Of a stretch of 64,000 nucleotides of DNA, positions 53,633 through 62,665 are shown piece after piece (the first letter of the stretch is position 1; the number at the start of each line of letters is the position of its first letter). Source of the stretch: Mucilaginibacter mali (GTDB lineage: Bacteria > Bacteroidota > Bacteroidia > Sphingobacteriales > Sphingobacteriaceae); assembly GCF_013283875.1 (NCBI RefSeq), contig NZ_CP054139.1, forward strand, positions 5,394,001 to 5,458,000, in the 5' to 3' direction. The translations under genes and the position numbers were made by a program. The notes below the pieces were generated by a model. It was not told the origin of the DNA, did no database searches, and worked only from the letters and a program-made list of their open reading frames with translations.

Positions 53633-54087
53633 CGGACAAATACATTAGTATCGTACCATACCCTTAGACTCCTTGTTTCAGAACCATACTCAACAACCGG
53701 CAATATGCACTATAACATAGTCGGCCAAACTGCACGGCCCTGCAAAGATAATGTCATTACACCTTTAAAATCCGCGGATTTTATCACTCAACATGATGTG
53801 CAGACTCACCCGGTCGTTGCTTCGCTCGACCACCCTCTCTCCGCTGCGCGGAAAGAGGGAAATAGGATTTTCTACATTACATATCCGATACAACTCCTGC
53901 CTTCTTTCCGCGCAGCGAAGAGAGGGCCGACCAGCGTAGCGTTGTCGGGGTGAGTCTGCGCCAAAAGCAGAGCAGCTTGGGAGTGCTCGCTACCGCTCAC
54001 GATGTTGTGGTTGCCCGCTTTTTTGCCCCCCTGTCAACACAATTACCCGTTTGCTGGTTTATAGTATATAGACTTAAACAGCCAGCT
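53569..54087. other. 519-base gap: IS leader and inverted repeat
   Basis: From 53569 to about 53700 lies the upstream part of the IS110-type element, which may encode its former bridge-RNA-like noncoding end. The inverted-repeat element at 53800-53965 follows. Nothing codes; the frames here are by chance. The last 100 bases include the region just before the small secreted protein. Confidence 0.5.
53800..53965. repeat. Dispersed inverted-repeat element, copy 2
   Basis: Arms GACTCACCCGGTCGTTGCTTCG and CGTTGTCGGGGTGAGTC, with inner CCACCCTCTCTCCGCTGCGCGG and CCGCGCAGCGAAGAGAGGG, flank a short AT-rich spacer. The same arms occur at 4061-4240. Confidence 0.75.
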
Positions 54088-54495
54088 ATGAAAATCTTCC
54101 GTTTAACATCAACCAAACAAATAAAAGTACTGGCCATAGCAGCCATGCTAACCGGCTTGTTCGGCACTAAAAGCTATGCCCAGGTTATCCGCAGTAAGGC
54201 CCCCGGCGATACGCTTACCTACATGTTATATAACAGCGACCTCAACTTCGACCCAATGCGTACCCGGGTTTTTGAAGATAAGGCAACCGTCGATTCGATG
54301 GTAAACGTTTTAGCGGCTAAGGAAAACAAGCAATACCAGATCATCTACCGTAAAGAGGGGCAGCAGGGCAAAACGGTTACTGCCCGTAACTTGCGTATGA
54401 TGGATAGGAGCGGCGTTTTCCGGATAATGATCACCTATAACAAACCCGGCTTTGGCGATGATGTGCACCCGATGTATATTCTTTCGTCGAAGTAG
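54088..54495 (+). CDS. Small secreted hypothetical protein
   Basis: A 135-residue protein from the ATG at 54088 (MKIFRLTSTKQIKVLAIAAM), with a signal peptide ending KSYAQ. The longer frame upstream overlaps the inverted repeat. The mature part has the alternating charged pattern IRSKAPGDTLTYMLYNSDLNF and EGQQGKTVTARNLRMM; no domain is recognised. It stands alone between two repeat clusters, which often marks accessory positions. Confidence 0.65.
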   Translation: MKIFRLTSTKQIKVLAIAAMLTGLFGTKSYAQVIRSKAPGDTLTYMLYNSDLNFDPMRTRVFEDKATVDSMVNVLAAKENKQYQIIYRKEGQQGKTVTARNLRMMDRSGVFRIMITYNKPGFGDDVHPMYILSSK

Positions 54496-54880
54496 TTACC
54501 CATTATAATAAACATCTTGTCATTGCGGGCGACAGCGTGGCAATCTCATAGGAGAAGCAACGAGAACCTGCCTATGAGATTGCCGCGTCGCTCCATTACA
54601 CATCCCCGCGCACTTGCTCCTCAATGACAAAGGGCTATAAAATGCAGAAATGCGATCATTTGATCCCAAACACCGGCTTCAGTTTACAACTGAAGCCCCC
54701 GATGACAGCAAGTCTGTGACTTGCGTTTGCCCGGAAGTCTCAGACTTCCTTTTATCTGTAGGCTTCAGTTGTAAACTGAAGCCAGTGAAGCATATAAAAC
54801 GAATAAAGGCGCTCAATCGAGCGCCTTTATTCGTTTTATATGCGGTAAAACCTTTCGACTTTTACCTTTAAGCTTTCGCC
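54496..54880. other. 385-base gap packed with hairpins
   Basis: A REP-like unit (54517-54632) starts with CATTGCGGGCGACAGCGTGG. A palindrome cluster follows: GGCTTCAGTTTACAACTGAAGCC at 54675-54697 has its exact complement at 54761-54783, with AAGTCTGTGACTT and GGAAGTCTCAGACTTCC between. The infB terminator ends the gap. No gene is visible. Confidence 0.65.
54791..54842. terminator. Exceptionally long bidirectional terminator
   Basis: A perfect 24-base inverted repeat, CATATAAAACGAATAAAGG with CGCTC and its complement, around a 4-base loop. It lies 40 bases after the infB stop (minus strand) and ends that operon; it can also stop plus-strand transcription. Confidence 0.88.
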
Positions 54881-57856
54881 TTATAACTTCCTTTTCACTT
54901 CCACATTTTCGTAAGCTTCTACAATGTCGCCCACTTCAATGTTGTTGAAGTTCTGGATGTTCAGACCGCACTCGTAACCGGCGTTTACTTCTTTCACGTC
55001 GTCTTTATAACGTTTCAGTGATGCCAGTTCGCCGGTGTAAACTACTACGCCATCGCGAATGATACGGATCTTGCTGTTACGGGTGATCTTGCCATCCAGC
55101 ACCATACAACCTGCAATGGTACCAACTTTGGTAATTTTGAAGGTTTCGCGTATCTCTACGTTAGCAACAATCTTCTCTTCAAACGTTGGTGCAAGCATAC
55201 CTTCCATCGCGGCTTTAATCTCGTTTATCGCATCGTAGATGATCGAATACAGGCGGATATCTATCTGCTCCTGCTCGGCCAGTTTGCGGGCACCGCCTGA
55301 TGGGCGTACCTGGAAGCCGATGATGATCGCATCTGACGCCGAAGCCAGCAATACGTCTGATTCGGATATCTGACCTACGGCCTTCGATATGATGTTCACT
55401 TGTATCTGGTCGGTAGACAGTTTCAGTAACGAGTCAGACAATGCCTCGATAGAACCATCCACGTCGCCTTTTACAATGATGTTCAGCTCCTTGAAGTTAC
55501 CGATAGCTAAACGGCGACCGATCTCATCAAGTGTGATGTGTTTCTGCGTACGCAGGCCTTGTTCGCGTTGTAATTGCAGGCGTTTGTTGGCTATCTCACG
55601 TGCTTCAACCTCGCTTTCCAGCGAGTTGAACTTATCGCCCGCGGTAGGCGCGCCCTGCATACCCAGTACCTGTACCGGGATAGACGGGCCCGCTTTATCT
55701 ATCCGCTGGCCACGGGAATTGGTTAAGGCCTTAACACGGCCGCTATAACAACCAGCTAATATCGGATCCCCCACTTTTAGCGTACCAGCTTGTACCAGGA
55801 TGGTGGTAACAATACCACGGCCTTTATCAAGGGCAGCCTCTATAACGGTACCAACGGCACGTTTGTTAGGGTTAGCCTTCAGTTCTAACAATTCGGCTTC
55901 AAGCAATACTTTTTCAAGTAACAGGTCGATGTTCATACCCTGCTTGGCCGAAATTTCCTGGGTTTGGTATTTACCACCCCACTCTTCAACCAGGATGTTC
56001 ATACCTGATAATTGTTCGCGGATCTTATCGGCGTTAGCACCCGGGCGGTCCATTTTGTTAAAGGCGAAGATGATCGGCACACCGGCAGCCTGCGCGTGGT
56101 TAATGGCCTCGCGGGTTTGTGGCATCACGCTGTCATCGGCAGCAATAACAATGATAACAATATCTGTTACCTGGGCACCACGTGCACGCATAGCGGTAAA
56201 CGCTTCGTGGCCCGGTGTATCCAGGAAGGTGATCTTACGGCCATCTTCCAAAGCCACATCGTAAGCACCGATGTGTTGGGTGATACCACCCGCCTCGCCG
56301 GCTATTACGTTGGTTTTGCGTATAAAATCGAGCAATGATGTTTTACCGTGGTCAACGTGGCCCATAATGGTTACAATAGGCGCACGTGCAATTAAGCTTT
56401 CCGGTGCATCCTCTTCGTCAAGGTTGGCCTCTTCGTCCTGCGGTTTAACAAACTCTACTTCATAACCAAACTCGTCGGCAACAATGGTTAGGGTTTCGGC
56501 ATCCAAACGCTGGTTAATGGATACGAACATGCCCAAACTCATACAAGTGCTGATGATCTGCGTAACCTGTACATCCATCATCGATGCCAGTTCGTTTGCG
56601 GTTACAAACTCGGTAACCTTCAGTACCTTGGATTGCAGTTCGCGTTCCAGTGCTTCCTCCTCGGCCGATGCAGCTACGTCATCACGTTTCTGGCGGCGGA
56701 ATTTGGCACGCTGCGCGAATTTACCCGATTTACCTGCGCCGCTTAAACGGGCAAGTGTAGCCTTGATCTGGTCTTGTATCTCTTTTTCCGATGGTTCCTC
56801 TTTAGGGCCCGACGGCGCATTAGTTATTGGTGTACGGTTCCTGAAATCAGGACGGCCCGGTGTGTTGGTTGTTGGTTTAACACCGCCACGGTTATCGGGC
56901 CTGTTACCACCCTGGCCCTGCTGGCCACCGCCTTGCTGCTGGTTGCCACCTTGTCCCTGTGGGCCGCCGCCTTCTTTGCGCTTACGTTTGCGCTTATGGT
57001 CGGCATTGCTGTTAGGGTTAGATGACGACGCGATAGGATTACGCCTTGACGGATCTACCGGCAATTGGATCTTACCAATGATATTCGGGCCACTTAAGCG
57101 CTGGGCGCGGGCACGGATCACTTCGTCGGTTTCCGGTTCTTCGGCCGCAGCCGGGGCGGCAGGTGCAGGCGGTGTTTGCGCAACTGGTGCGGCAGGTTTT
57201 GGCGCTTCGGCAACTACCGGTTTTTCTTCAACCTTTGGTGCTGCCGGGGCAGCCGGCTCCGGTTTCGGAGTTTCGGCAACTACTGGTTTTTCTTCAACCT
57301 TTGGTGCCGCCGGAGCAACCGGCTCTGGTTTCGGAGTTTCGGCAACTACCGGTTTTTCTTCAGCTTTCGGTGCTGCGGGAGCAACCGGTTCTGGTTTTGG
57401 CGCTTCGGCAGCGGCAGGTTTTTCTTCAACCTTTTTGCCTAAGTTATCCAGGTCAATTTTACCCACAACGGTAACGCCGGGCAATGAGGCCTCGTTGCGT
57501 TGCTCCTGTGGTTTTGGCTTTTCAAAAGCAGGCGCGCTGTGGCCTGTGTTTTTGATCAGGATCTCCTCGTTCTCAAAATCTTTGGAACGGGTGTTTTCAA
57601 AAGGTTTGTGCGGTGTTGGCTCAACCACATCCTCACGGCGTATCTTGCCGATGTTGATCTGCTTGGCTTCCTCCTTAATAATTTTATCGGCAGCAAATTC
57701 CTTCAACAGGGCAGTGTACATGTCGCCATCCAGCTTGGCCATCGGTTGCTTTTCAACCTTATAACCTTTTGTAGCCAAAAAGTCGACAATGGTACCCATA
57801 CCAATGTTAAGCTCTTTTACCGCTTTTATTAATTTTATTGATTTGTCTTCTGACAT
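54881..57856 (-). CDS. infB: Translation initiation factor IF-2
   Basis: A 991-residue GTPase that places fMet-tRNA on the ribosome. The N-terminal half is low complexity, including four 22-residue Pro/Ala/Glu repeats (about residues 147-225) and Gly/Gln-rich parts. The G domain begins GHVDHGKTSLLDFIRKT near residue 500, followed by DTPGHEAF and FNKMDRPG, then domains II, III and the C-terminal tRNA-binding domain. The last gene of rimP-nusA-infB; nusA ends 61 bases upstream. The full-length core is intact. Confidence 0.96.
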   Translation of the reverse strand: MSEDKSIKLIKAVKELNIGMGTIVDFLATKGYKVEKQPMAKLDGDMYTALLKEFAADKIIKEEAKQINIGKIRREDVVEPTPHKPFENTRSKDFENEEILIKNTGHSAPAFEKPKPQEQRNEASLPGVTVVGKIDLDNLGKKVEEKPAAAEAPKPEPVAPAAPKAEEKPVVAETPKPEPVAPAAPKVEEKPVVAETPKPEPAAPAAPKVEEKPVVAEAPKPAAPVAQTPPAPAAPAAAEEPETDEVIRARAQRLSGPNIIGKIQLPVDPSRRNPIASSSNPNSNADHKRKRKRKEGGGPQGQGGNQQQGGGQQGQGGNRPDNRGGVKPTTNTPGRPDFRNRTPITNAPSGPKEEPSEKEIQDQIKATLARLSGAGKSGKFAQRAKFRRQKRDDVAASAEEEALERELQSKVLKVTEFVTANELASMMDVQVTQIISTCMSLGMFVSINQRLDAETLTIVADEFGYEVEFVKPQDEEANLDEEDAPESLIARAPIVTIMGHVDHGKTSLLDFIRKTNVIAGEAGGITQHIGAYDVALEDGRKITFLDTPGHEAFTAMRARGAQVTDIVIIVIAADDSVMPQTREAINHAQAAGVPIIFAFNKMDRPGANADKIREQLSGMNILVEEWGGKYQTQEISAKQGMNIDLLLEKVLLEAELLELKANPNKRAVGTVIEAALDKGRGIVTTILVQAGTLKVGDPILAGCYSGRVKALTNSRGQRIDKAGPSIPVQVLGMQGAPTAGDKFNSLESEVEAREIANKRLQLQREQGLRTQKHITLDEIGRRLAIGNFKELNIIVKGDVDGSIEALSDSLLKLSTDQIQVNIISKAVGQISESDVLLASASDAIIIGFQVRPSGGARKLAEQEQIDIRLYSIIYDAINEIKAAMEGMLAPTFEEKIVANVEIRETFKITKVGTIAGCMVLDGKITRNSKIRIIRDGVVVYTGELASLKRYKDDVKEVNAGYECGLNIQNFNNIEVGDIVEAYENVEVKRKL
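57219..57435. repeat. 66-base tandem repeats inside infB
   Basis: The phrase GGTTTTTCTTCAACCTTTGG begins units at 57219, 57285, 57351 and (degenerate) 57417, exactly 66 bases apart. The units encode about KPVVAETPKPEPVAPAAPKVEE on the minus strand. They are in frame and could change copy number by slippage without breaking the protein. Confidence 0.85.
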
Positions 57857-57917
57857 TTAATAGTTTTTCTCGTCTTATTTTATGCAAAAATACGATTTTT
57901 TAATTGGTAAATCATCT

Positions 57918-59153
57918 TTATTCGAACTCTGCCTGAAGAATTGATAACACTTCTTTAATGGTTTCTTCTTCAAGGTCGGTACGTTTAACCAATTCGCCAA
58001 CGCTAAGGGCCAGTACAGACTTGGCTGTGTCCAGGCCAATGCGTTTAAATTCGTCGATGATCCAACCATCAATCTCGTCTGAAAATTCTTCTATATCCAC
58101 ATCTTCCTCGTTCTCGCCGGCTTCGCGGTAAACATCAATTTCATAGCCGGTTAACTTGCCTGCCAGTTTAATGTTGTGTCCGCCACGCCCGATAGCCAGT
58201 GATACCTGGTCGGGTTTTAAGTATACCGCGGCCGTTTTTTTCTCATCATCCAGTTTAATAGAGGTGATCTTGGCCGGCGATAAAGCACGCTGGATATATA
58301 ACTGAATATTGTTGGTATAGTTTATCACGTCGATATTTTCGTTCTTCAACTCGCGAACGATACCGTGTATACGCGAACCTTTCATGCCCACGCAGGCGCC
58401 TACCGGGTCAATACGGTCGTCGTAAGATTCAACAGCCACCTTAGCACGCTCACCCGGTTCACGAACGATCTTTTTGATAGTGATCAAACCGTCAAAAATT
58501 TCCGGTACTTCCTGCTCGAATAGGCGCTGTAAAAACTCAGGGGCTGTACGCGAAATGATGATCTTAGGGTTGCTGTTCATCATATCTACCTTGTGCACAA
58601 CGGCCTTCACATGGTCGCCTTTTTTAAAGTAGTCGGCCGGGATCTGCTCGGTCTTTGGTAATAAAAGCTCGTTGCCTTCATCGTCCAGTACCAGGGTTTC
58701 TTTTTTCCAAACCTGGTAAACCTCGCCGGTAACAACTTCGCCTACACGGTCTTTATATTTTTTGAAGATCTCGTCTTTCTCTAATTCTAAAATTTTAGAT
58801 ACCAGCGTTTGGCGTGCAGCTAAAATAGCGCGGCGGCCAAAGCTTTCTAAAGTGATCAGCTCTACATACTCGTCGCCAACTTCCAGGTCCGGATCAATTT
58901 TATTCACCTCGGCCAGTTCAATTTCCAGGTCATCATCCTCACTAAAGCCATCTTCCATTACCATACGCGTGCGCCAAATTTCCAGGTCACCATTGTCCGT
59001 GTTCACAATTACGTCGCAATTCTCGTCGGTACCATATTTCTTCCTGATCATGCTCCTGAAAACATCCTCAAGCACACTCATCATGGTCGGGCGGTCGATG
59101 TTTTTAAAGTCTTTAAACTCCTGGAAAGACTCTATTAAATTAATACTGCTCAT
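57918..59153 (-). CDS. nusA: Transcription termination/antitermination factor NusA
   Basis: A 411-residue NusA. The N-terminal RNA-polymerase-binding domain starts with MSSINLIESFQEFKDF; the S1 domain begins at EVVTGEVYQVWKKETLV; the two KH domains follow with VESYDDRIDPVGACVGMKGSR and YLKPDQVSLAIGRGGHNI. The C-terminal helical extension ends QAEFE. It controls pausing, termination and antitermination. It starts right after rimP (1-base gap), and its product could control the hairpin in its own operon leader. Confidence 0.95.
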   Translation of the reverse strand: MSSINLIESFQEFKDFKNIDRPTMMSVLEDVFRSMIRKKYGTDENCDVIVNTDNGDLEIWRTRMVMEDGFSEDDDLEIELAEVNKIDPDLEVGDEYVELITLESFGRRAILAARQTLVSKILELEKDEIFKKYKDRVGEVVTGEVYQVWKKETLVLDDEGNELLLPKTEQIPADYFKKGDHVKAVVHKVDMMNSNPKIIISRTAPEFLQRLFEQEVPEIFDGLITIKKIVREPGERAKVAVESYDDRIDPVGACVGMKGSRIHGIVRELKNENIDVINYTNNIQLYIQRALSPAKITSIKLDDEKKTAAVYLKPDQVSLAIGRGGHNIKLAGKLTGYEIDVYREAGENEEDVDIEEFSDEIDGWIIDEFKRIGLDTAKSVLALSVGELVKRTDLEEETIKEVLSILQAEFE

Positions 59154-59154
59154 T

Positions 59155-59622
59155 TTATTTGAATGATATTAAAACTTTTATTTCCGTTATCTGCTCCATC
59201 GGGATGGCGGCCTCAACAAGCGCGGCCTTTTTCCCTTTTTCTTTTATTTTTTCTTCTATTACAATGTCGTTATCGTTAACTGCCAGTAATTTACCTTCGC
59301 GTTTAGTGCCATCAGGCATTTTAACGGATACCGTGCGGCCGATGTTTTTGGTATATTGACGCACCAGCATCAGCGGCGTATCAATACCCGGCGACGATAC
59401 CTCAAGGTTATAAGCATCGGCAATCAGTTCGCCTTCTTCCAGCTTAAAGCCAACGTAGCGGCTCACCTGGGCGCATTCGTCTATACCGGCCCCGCGGTCG
59501 CCATCAAGTAGTATTACCACCTTGTTGCCGCTCACCTTCACATCCACCACAAAAATATCCGGCCTTGCAATCTCGACTATCTTCTCTTCGGCCAGTTCCC
59601 TTACTTTCTTTTCTAAATCCAT
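59155..59622 (-). CDS. rimP: Ribosome maturation factor RimP
   Basis: A 155-residue protein that binds the 30S subunit during maturation. The start is the ATG at 59622 (MDLEKKVRELAEEKIVE), since the longer frame to 59685 overlaps a terminator-like hairpin. DVKVSGNKVVILLDGDRGAGIDECAQVSRYVG and LEVSSPGIDTPLMLVRQY are the family hallmarks (short blocks). It is the first gene of rimP-nusA-infB. Confidence 0.93.
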   Translation of the reverse strand: MDLEKKVRELAEEKIVEIARPDIFVVDVKVSGNKVVILLDGDRGAGIDECAQVSRYVGFKLEEGELIADAYNLEVSSPGIDTPLMLVRQYTKNIGRTVSVKMPDGTKREGKLLAVNDNDIVIEEKIKEKGKKAALVEAAIPMEQITEIKVLISFK

Positions 59623-59644
59623 AACCGTTATTTCGGCAAAATAA

Positions 59645-59668
59645 AAGAGGGGACTATAGCCCCCTCTT
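59645..59668 (-). terminator. Leader hairpin/terminator before rimP (possible attenuator)
   Basis: AAGAGGGG pairs with CCCCTCTT; on the minus strand it is followed by TTTTATTTT. It lies downstream of the predicted rimP promoter and upstream of the rimP start, so it is in the operon leader and could act as an attenuator; it could also just end the upstream lipoprotein gene's transcript. Confidence 0.6.
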
Positions 59669-59682
59669 CCTGTTATTAAATG

Positions 59683-59712
59683 CAAATATAGTGATTTTTT
59701 TTAAATTTCAAT
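59683..59712 (-). promoter_or_regulatory. Predicted promoter of rimP-nusA-infB
   Basis: ATTG (59709-59712, minus strand) is followed after 18 bases by TATATTTG (59683-59690), a good Bacteroidota -10 box. The start would be near 59676, giving a leader of about 55 bases that contains the hairpin at 59645-59668. Confidence 0.5.
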
Positions 59713-59715
59713 GCC

Positions 59716-60135
59716 TTAATACTTAAAAATCAATTCGGTATAGGTGGCCTTTCCGGTCTCGCGGCGATGCAGTACCAGGTCTAAGCCGCTGATCTTATCG
59801 TCGTAATGATAATAGCGTGCAAAATAGGTTTGCCCGGCTTTAAAAGGCGTATCGGGAGTGAAGGTGATGGCGCCACTGCTAATGCCATATTTACCCTTAA
59901 TGGCCGGTTGATAATTGCGCAGGTCGGTATCGGCAGGCATCTTGCAAACAAGCAACAGGTTTTGCCAGGCATCCACGGGTAAGCTATCGCGCTGAATGCC
60001 GTTAAGCATATACACAGGCAGGCCAGTTGCTTTTATCATGCCATACGCTTTATCCGGTACGATGTTTACCACAGTAGCCGGTTTGCTTCGGCAGGCGGCA
60101 AGGAGGAGCAATAAGGGCAGCAGAAGTTTTTTCAT
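59716..60135 (-). CDS. Hypothetical lipoprotein
   Basis: A 139-residue lipoprotein: MKKLLLPLLLLLAAC with the lipobox Cys at 15. The mature part (VVNIVPDKAYGMIKATGLPVYM to RETGKATYTELIFKY) is beta-rich. No family is recognised. It lies upstream of the rimP operon on the same strand; whether it is cotranscribed depends on the hairpin at 59645-59668. Confidence 0.75.
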   Translation of the reverse strand: MKKLLLPLLLLLAACRSKPATVVNIVPDKAYGMIKATGLPVYMLNGIQRDSLPVDAWQNLLLVCKMPADTDLRNYQPAIKGKYGISSGAITFTPDTPFKAGQTYFARYYHYDDKISGLDLVLHRRETGKATYTELIFKY

Positions 60136-60162
60136 TAAGATAAAGGTATGTAAATGATATGG

Positions 60163-60195
60163 AACTATAGCGGTGGGGTTTCAAACTCATTGCTA
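60163..60195. repeat. Degenerate copy of the GTAGCGATGGGTTT palindrome
   Basis: ATAGCGGTGGGGTTTCAAAC and CATTGCTAT form an imperfect version of the inner hairpin seen at 4143-4171, which itself is perfect. It points to a family of short palindromes that spread separately from the longer element. Confidence 0.5.
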
Positions 60196-60276
60196 TGCAG
60201 AAGATAAGATGTTAATCCCTACTGTTTTAGTCGTATTTAAAAGCAAAGCCTTATATTAGCAGCCTGTAATACTACT

Positions 60277-61356
60277 ATGGCAAATAACTACCAGCGCATC
60301 ATTATTAAAATAGGCTCCAACGTGCTTACACAAAGCAATGGATTGCCGGATGCGGCGCGCATCAGCCATTTGGTAGACCAGGTGGCCGCCATAAAAAAAA
60401 CCGGAAAGGAAGTGATCCTGGTATCATCGGGCGCGGTGGCTTCGGGTCGCAGCCTCATCAGTATTGATGAAAGGGTGAATGCCGTTGCCGCACGGCAGTT
60501 ACTGGCCTCCATAGGCCAGGTGAAACTGATCAACACCTACGCGCATTTATTTGATGTTTACCAGATGCTGTGTTCGCAGGTGCTGGTTACCAAAGAGGAT
60601 TTTCGCGACCGCATGCATTACCTGAACATGAAAAACTGTTTGGAGATCTTGCTGCAGCACGGCGTTATCCCGGTGGTGAACGAGAATGATGTGGTATCGG
60701 TTACCGAATTGATGTTTACCGATAATGATGAACTGGCCGGACTGATAGCATCGATGCTGAACGCGCAGGCACTTATTATTTTAAGCAATGTAGATGGCCT
60801 TTACAACGGCGACCCCAAAAGCCCGGAAAGCCATGTGATAGAAGAGATTGACGGGCAGACTGGTAACTTCGCTTCATTCGTTACCTCGTCGCGTTCGTCG
60901 TTTGGTCGTGGCGGGATGCTAACCAAAAGCAATATGGCGCAAAAGGTGGCGCAGCTGGGCATTGCCGTGCATATTGGTAACGGCACCCGCGATAATATCC
61001 TCACTGATATTTTAGCCGGGAAAGCTAAACACACCAAATTTATCCCCAGTAAAAACACATCGGGCAAAAAGAAGTGGATAGCGCACTCGCAAAACTTTGC
61101 CAAGGGCGTGGTGCAGGTTAATGAGGGGGCAAAAACGGTGCTAACGTCGGCTAAGGCCACCAGTTTGCTGCCGGTAGGTGTTACGGCCATCATGGCCGAT
61201 TTCCAGAAAGGTGATATCATTAAACTGGTGGACGAAAGTGGCAAACAAATTGGCGTTGGCATAGCCGAATACGGCTCGGACAAAGCCCGCGAACGCATTG
61301 GCCAAAAGAAACAACGCCCGCTGGTACATTACGATTATCTTTACTTAAACGCATAA
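60277..61356 (+). CDS. proB: Glutamate 5-kinase with PUA domain
   Basis: A 359-residue enzyme that phosphorylates glutamate at the first step of proline synthesis. The amino-acid-kinase domain (about 1-255) has RIIIKIGSNVLTQ, VSSGAVASG and the ENDVVSVTE segment; FGRGGMLTKSNMAQ is near 210. A PUA domain (about 270-355) follows, as in classical ProB. It is followed after three bases by proA, forming a two-gene proline operon. Confidence 0.95.
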   Translation: MANNYQRIIIKIGSNVLTQSNGLPDAARISHLVDQVAAIKKTGKEVILVSSGAVASGRSLISIDERVNAVAARQLLASIGQVKLINTYAHLFDVYQMLCSQVLVTKEDFRDRMHYLNMKNCLEILLQHGVIPVVNENDVVSVTELMFTDNDELAGLIASMLNAQALIILSNVDGLYNGDPKSPESHVIEEIDGQTGNFASFVTSSRSSFGRGGMLTKSNMAQKVAQLGIAVHIGNGTRDNILTDILAGKAKHTKFIPSKNTSGKKKWIAHSQNFAKGVVQVNEGAKTVLTSAKATSLLPVGVTAIMADFQKGDIIKLVDESGKQIGVGIAEYGSDKARERIGQKKQRPLVHYDYLYLNA

Positions 61357-61359
61357 GCC

Positions 61360-62607
61360 ATGGGCTACCAAAACTATTTTGAGAACGCGCGAAAAGCCGG
61401 TCGCCGCATAACCGGGCTGGATAAAGCCACCATAGATCAGGTACTGCTCGATCTGGCCGACGCGGCAGAATCATACACCGATATCCTGCTGGCCGAAAAC
61501 CAAAAGGACCTGGACCGCATGGACCCCGCCGACCCCAAATACGACCGCCTGAAACTTACCCCACAGCGCATTGCCGATATCGCTACTGAAATACGCAACG
61601 TGGCCGCGCTGCAAAACCCTATAGGCGAACTGCTATCGGAAAAAACAATGCCCAATGGGATGCAGATATCTAAAGTGCGAGTACCGATGGGGGTGGTAGG
61701 CGTAATTTACGAGGCGCGACCCAATGTTACCTTCGATGTATTTTCCCTTTGCTTTAAAACCGGCAACGTGGCGGTACTAAAAGGTGGCAGCGACGCGGAG
61801 TTCTCTAACAAAGCAATTATTGAGGTGATCCATCATGTGCTTTCCGATAACCGGATTAATGTTGATGCTGCTATATTGCTCCCCGCCGAGCGTGAAGCCA
61901 CCGAAGCTTTGCTGAATGCTGTAGGTTATGTGGATGTATTGATACCCCGTGGCAGCCAGGGACTGATCAATTTTGTGCGGCAAAACAGCCGGGTACCGGT
62001 AATTGAAACAGGCGCAGGCATTGTGCATACCTATGCCGACGAAAGCGCTGATATTGATAAGCTGAAAGCCATTGTTTTTAACTCCAAAACCCGCCGGCCA
62101 AGCGTTTGTAATACGTTGGATTGCCTGATAGTCCATCAAAACCTGTTGGCCCAATTACCCGAGATAGCCGCGCCGTTGGCGGATAAACAGGTAGAAATAT
62201 TTGCCGATGAAGCAGCTTGTGCCGCATTAAGCGGGCATTATCCGGAAAGCCTGCTACATCCGGCACTGCCCGAGCATTTTGGTACGGAGTTCCTATCGCT
62301 AAAAATGGCTATTAAAACGGTATGCACTTCGACGGAAGCGTTAGAACATATCGACCAATACAGCTCTAAACACAGCGAGGCTATCGTATCGGAAGATGCG
62401 GCCAATATCGAAACCTTCCTGAACTCTGTCGATGCCGCCGCGGTATATGCTAACGTATCCACCGCCTTTACCGATGGCGCGCAGTTTGGCCTGGGTGCCG
62501 AGATAGGCATCAGCACCCAAAAACTGCATGCCCGCGGCCCCATGGGCCTTGCCGAACTAACCAGCTATAAATGGGTAGTGCGCGGTGATGGGCAGGTGAG
62601 AGGTTAA
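61360..62607 (+). CDS. proA: Gamma-glutamyl phosphate reductase
   Basis: A 415-residue aldehyde-dehydrogenase-fold enzyme that reduces gamma-glutamyl phosphate to the semialdehyde with NADPH. MGVVGVIYEARPNVT, KGGSDAEFSNKAI, and the catalytic Cys in RRPSVCNTLDCL (residue about 249-250) are present, and the end is GPMGLAELTSYKWVVRGDGQVRG. The full proline pathway needs only ProC in addition, which is not in the window. Confidence 0.95.
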   Translation: MGYQNYFENARKAGRRITGLDKATIDQVLLDLADAAESYTDILLAENQKDLDRMDPADPKYDRLKLTPQRIADIATEIRNVAALQNPIGELLSEKTMPNGMQISKVRVPMGVVGVIYEARPNVTFDVFSLCFKTGNVAVLKGGSDAEFSNKAIIEVIHHVLSDNRINVDAAILLPAEREATEALLNAVGYVDVLIPRGSQGLINFVRQNSRVPVIETGAGIVHTYADESADIDKLKAIVFNSKTRRPSVCNTLDCLIVHQNLLAQLPEIAAPLADKQVEIFADEAACAALSGHYPESLLHPALPEHFGTEFLSLKMAIKTVCTSTEALEHIDQYSSKHSEAIVSEDAANIETFLNSVDAAAVYANVSTAFTDGAQFGLGAEIGISTQKLHARGPMGLAELTSYKWVVRGDGQVRG

Positions 62608-62665
62608 GATTCAACCTTGTCCTTTGCGGAGAAATAGCGATATTGCAGATGTCAATCTATAACCA

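Noticed and set aside
53705..53953. An 82-codon plus-strand frame
   Set aside because: It reads through the inverted-repeat element copy 2, and the same repeat gives similar spurious frames at 3950-4277.
56484..57764. A 426-codon plus-strand open frame opposite infB
   Set aside because: It is the antisense of the Pro/Ala/Gly-rich N-terminal half of IF-2; the composition is dictated by infB and no family motif is present.
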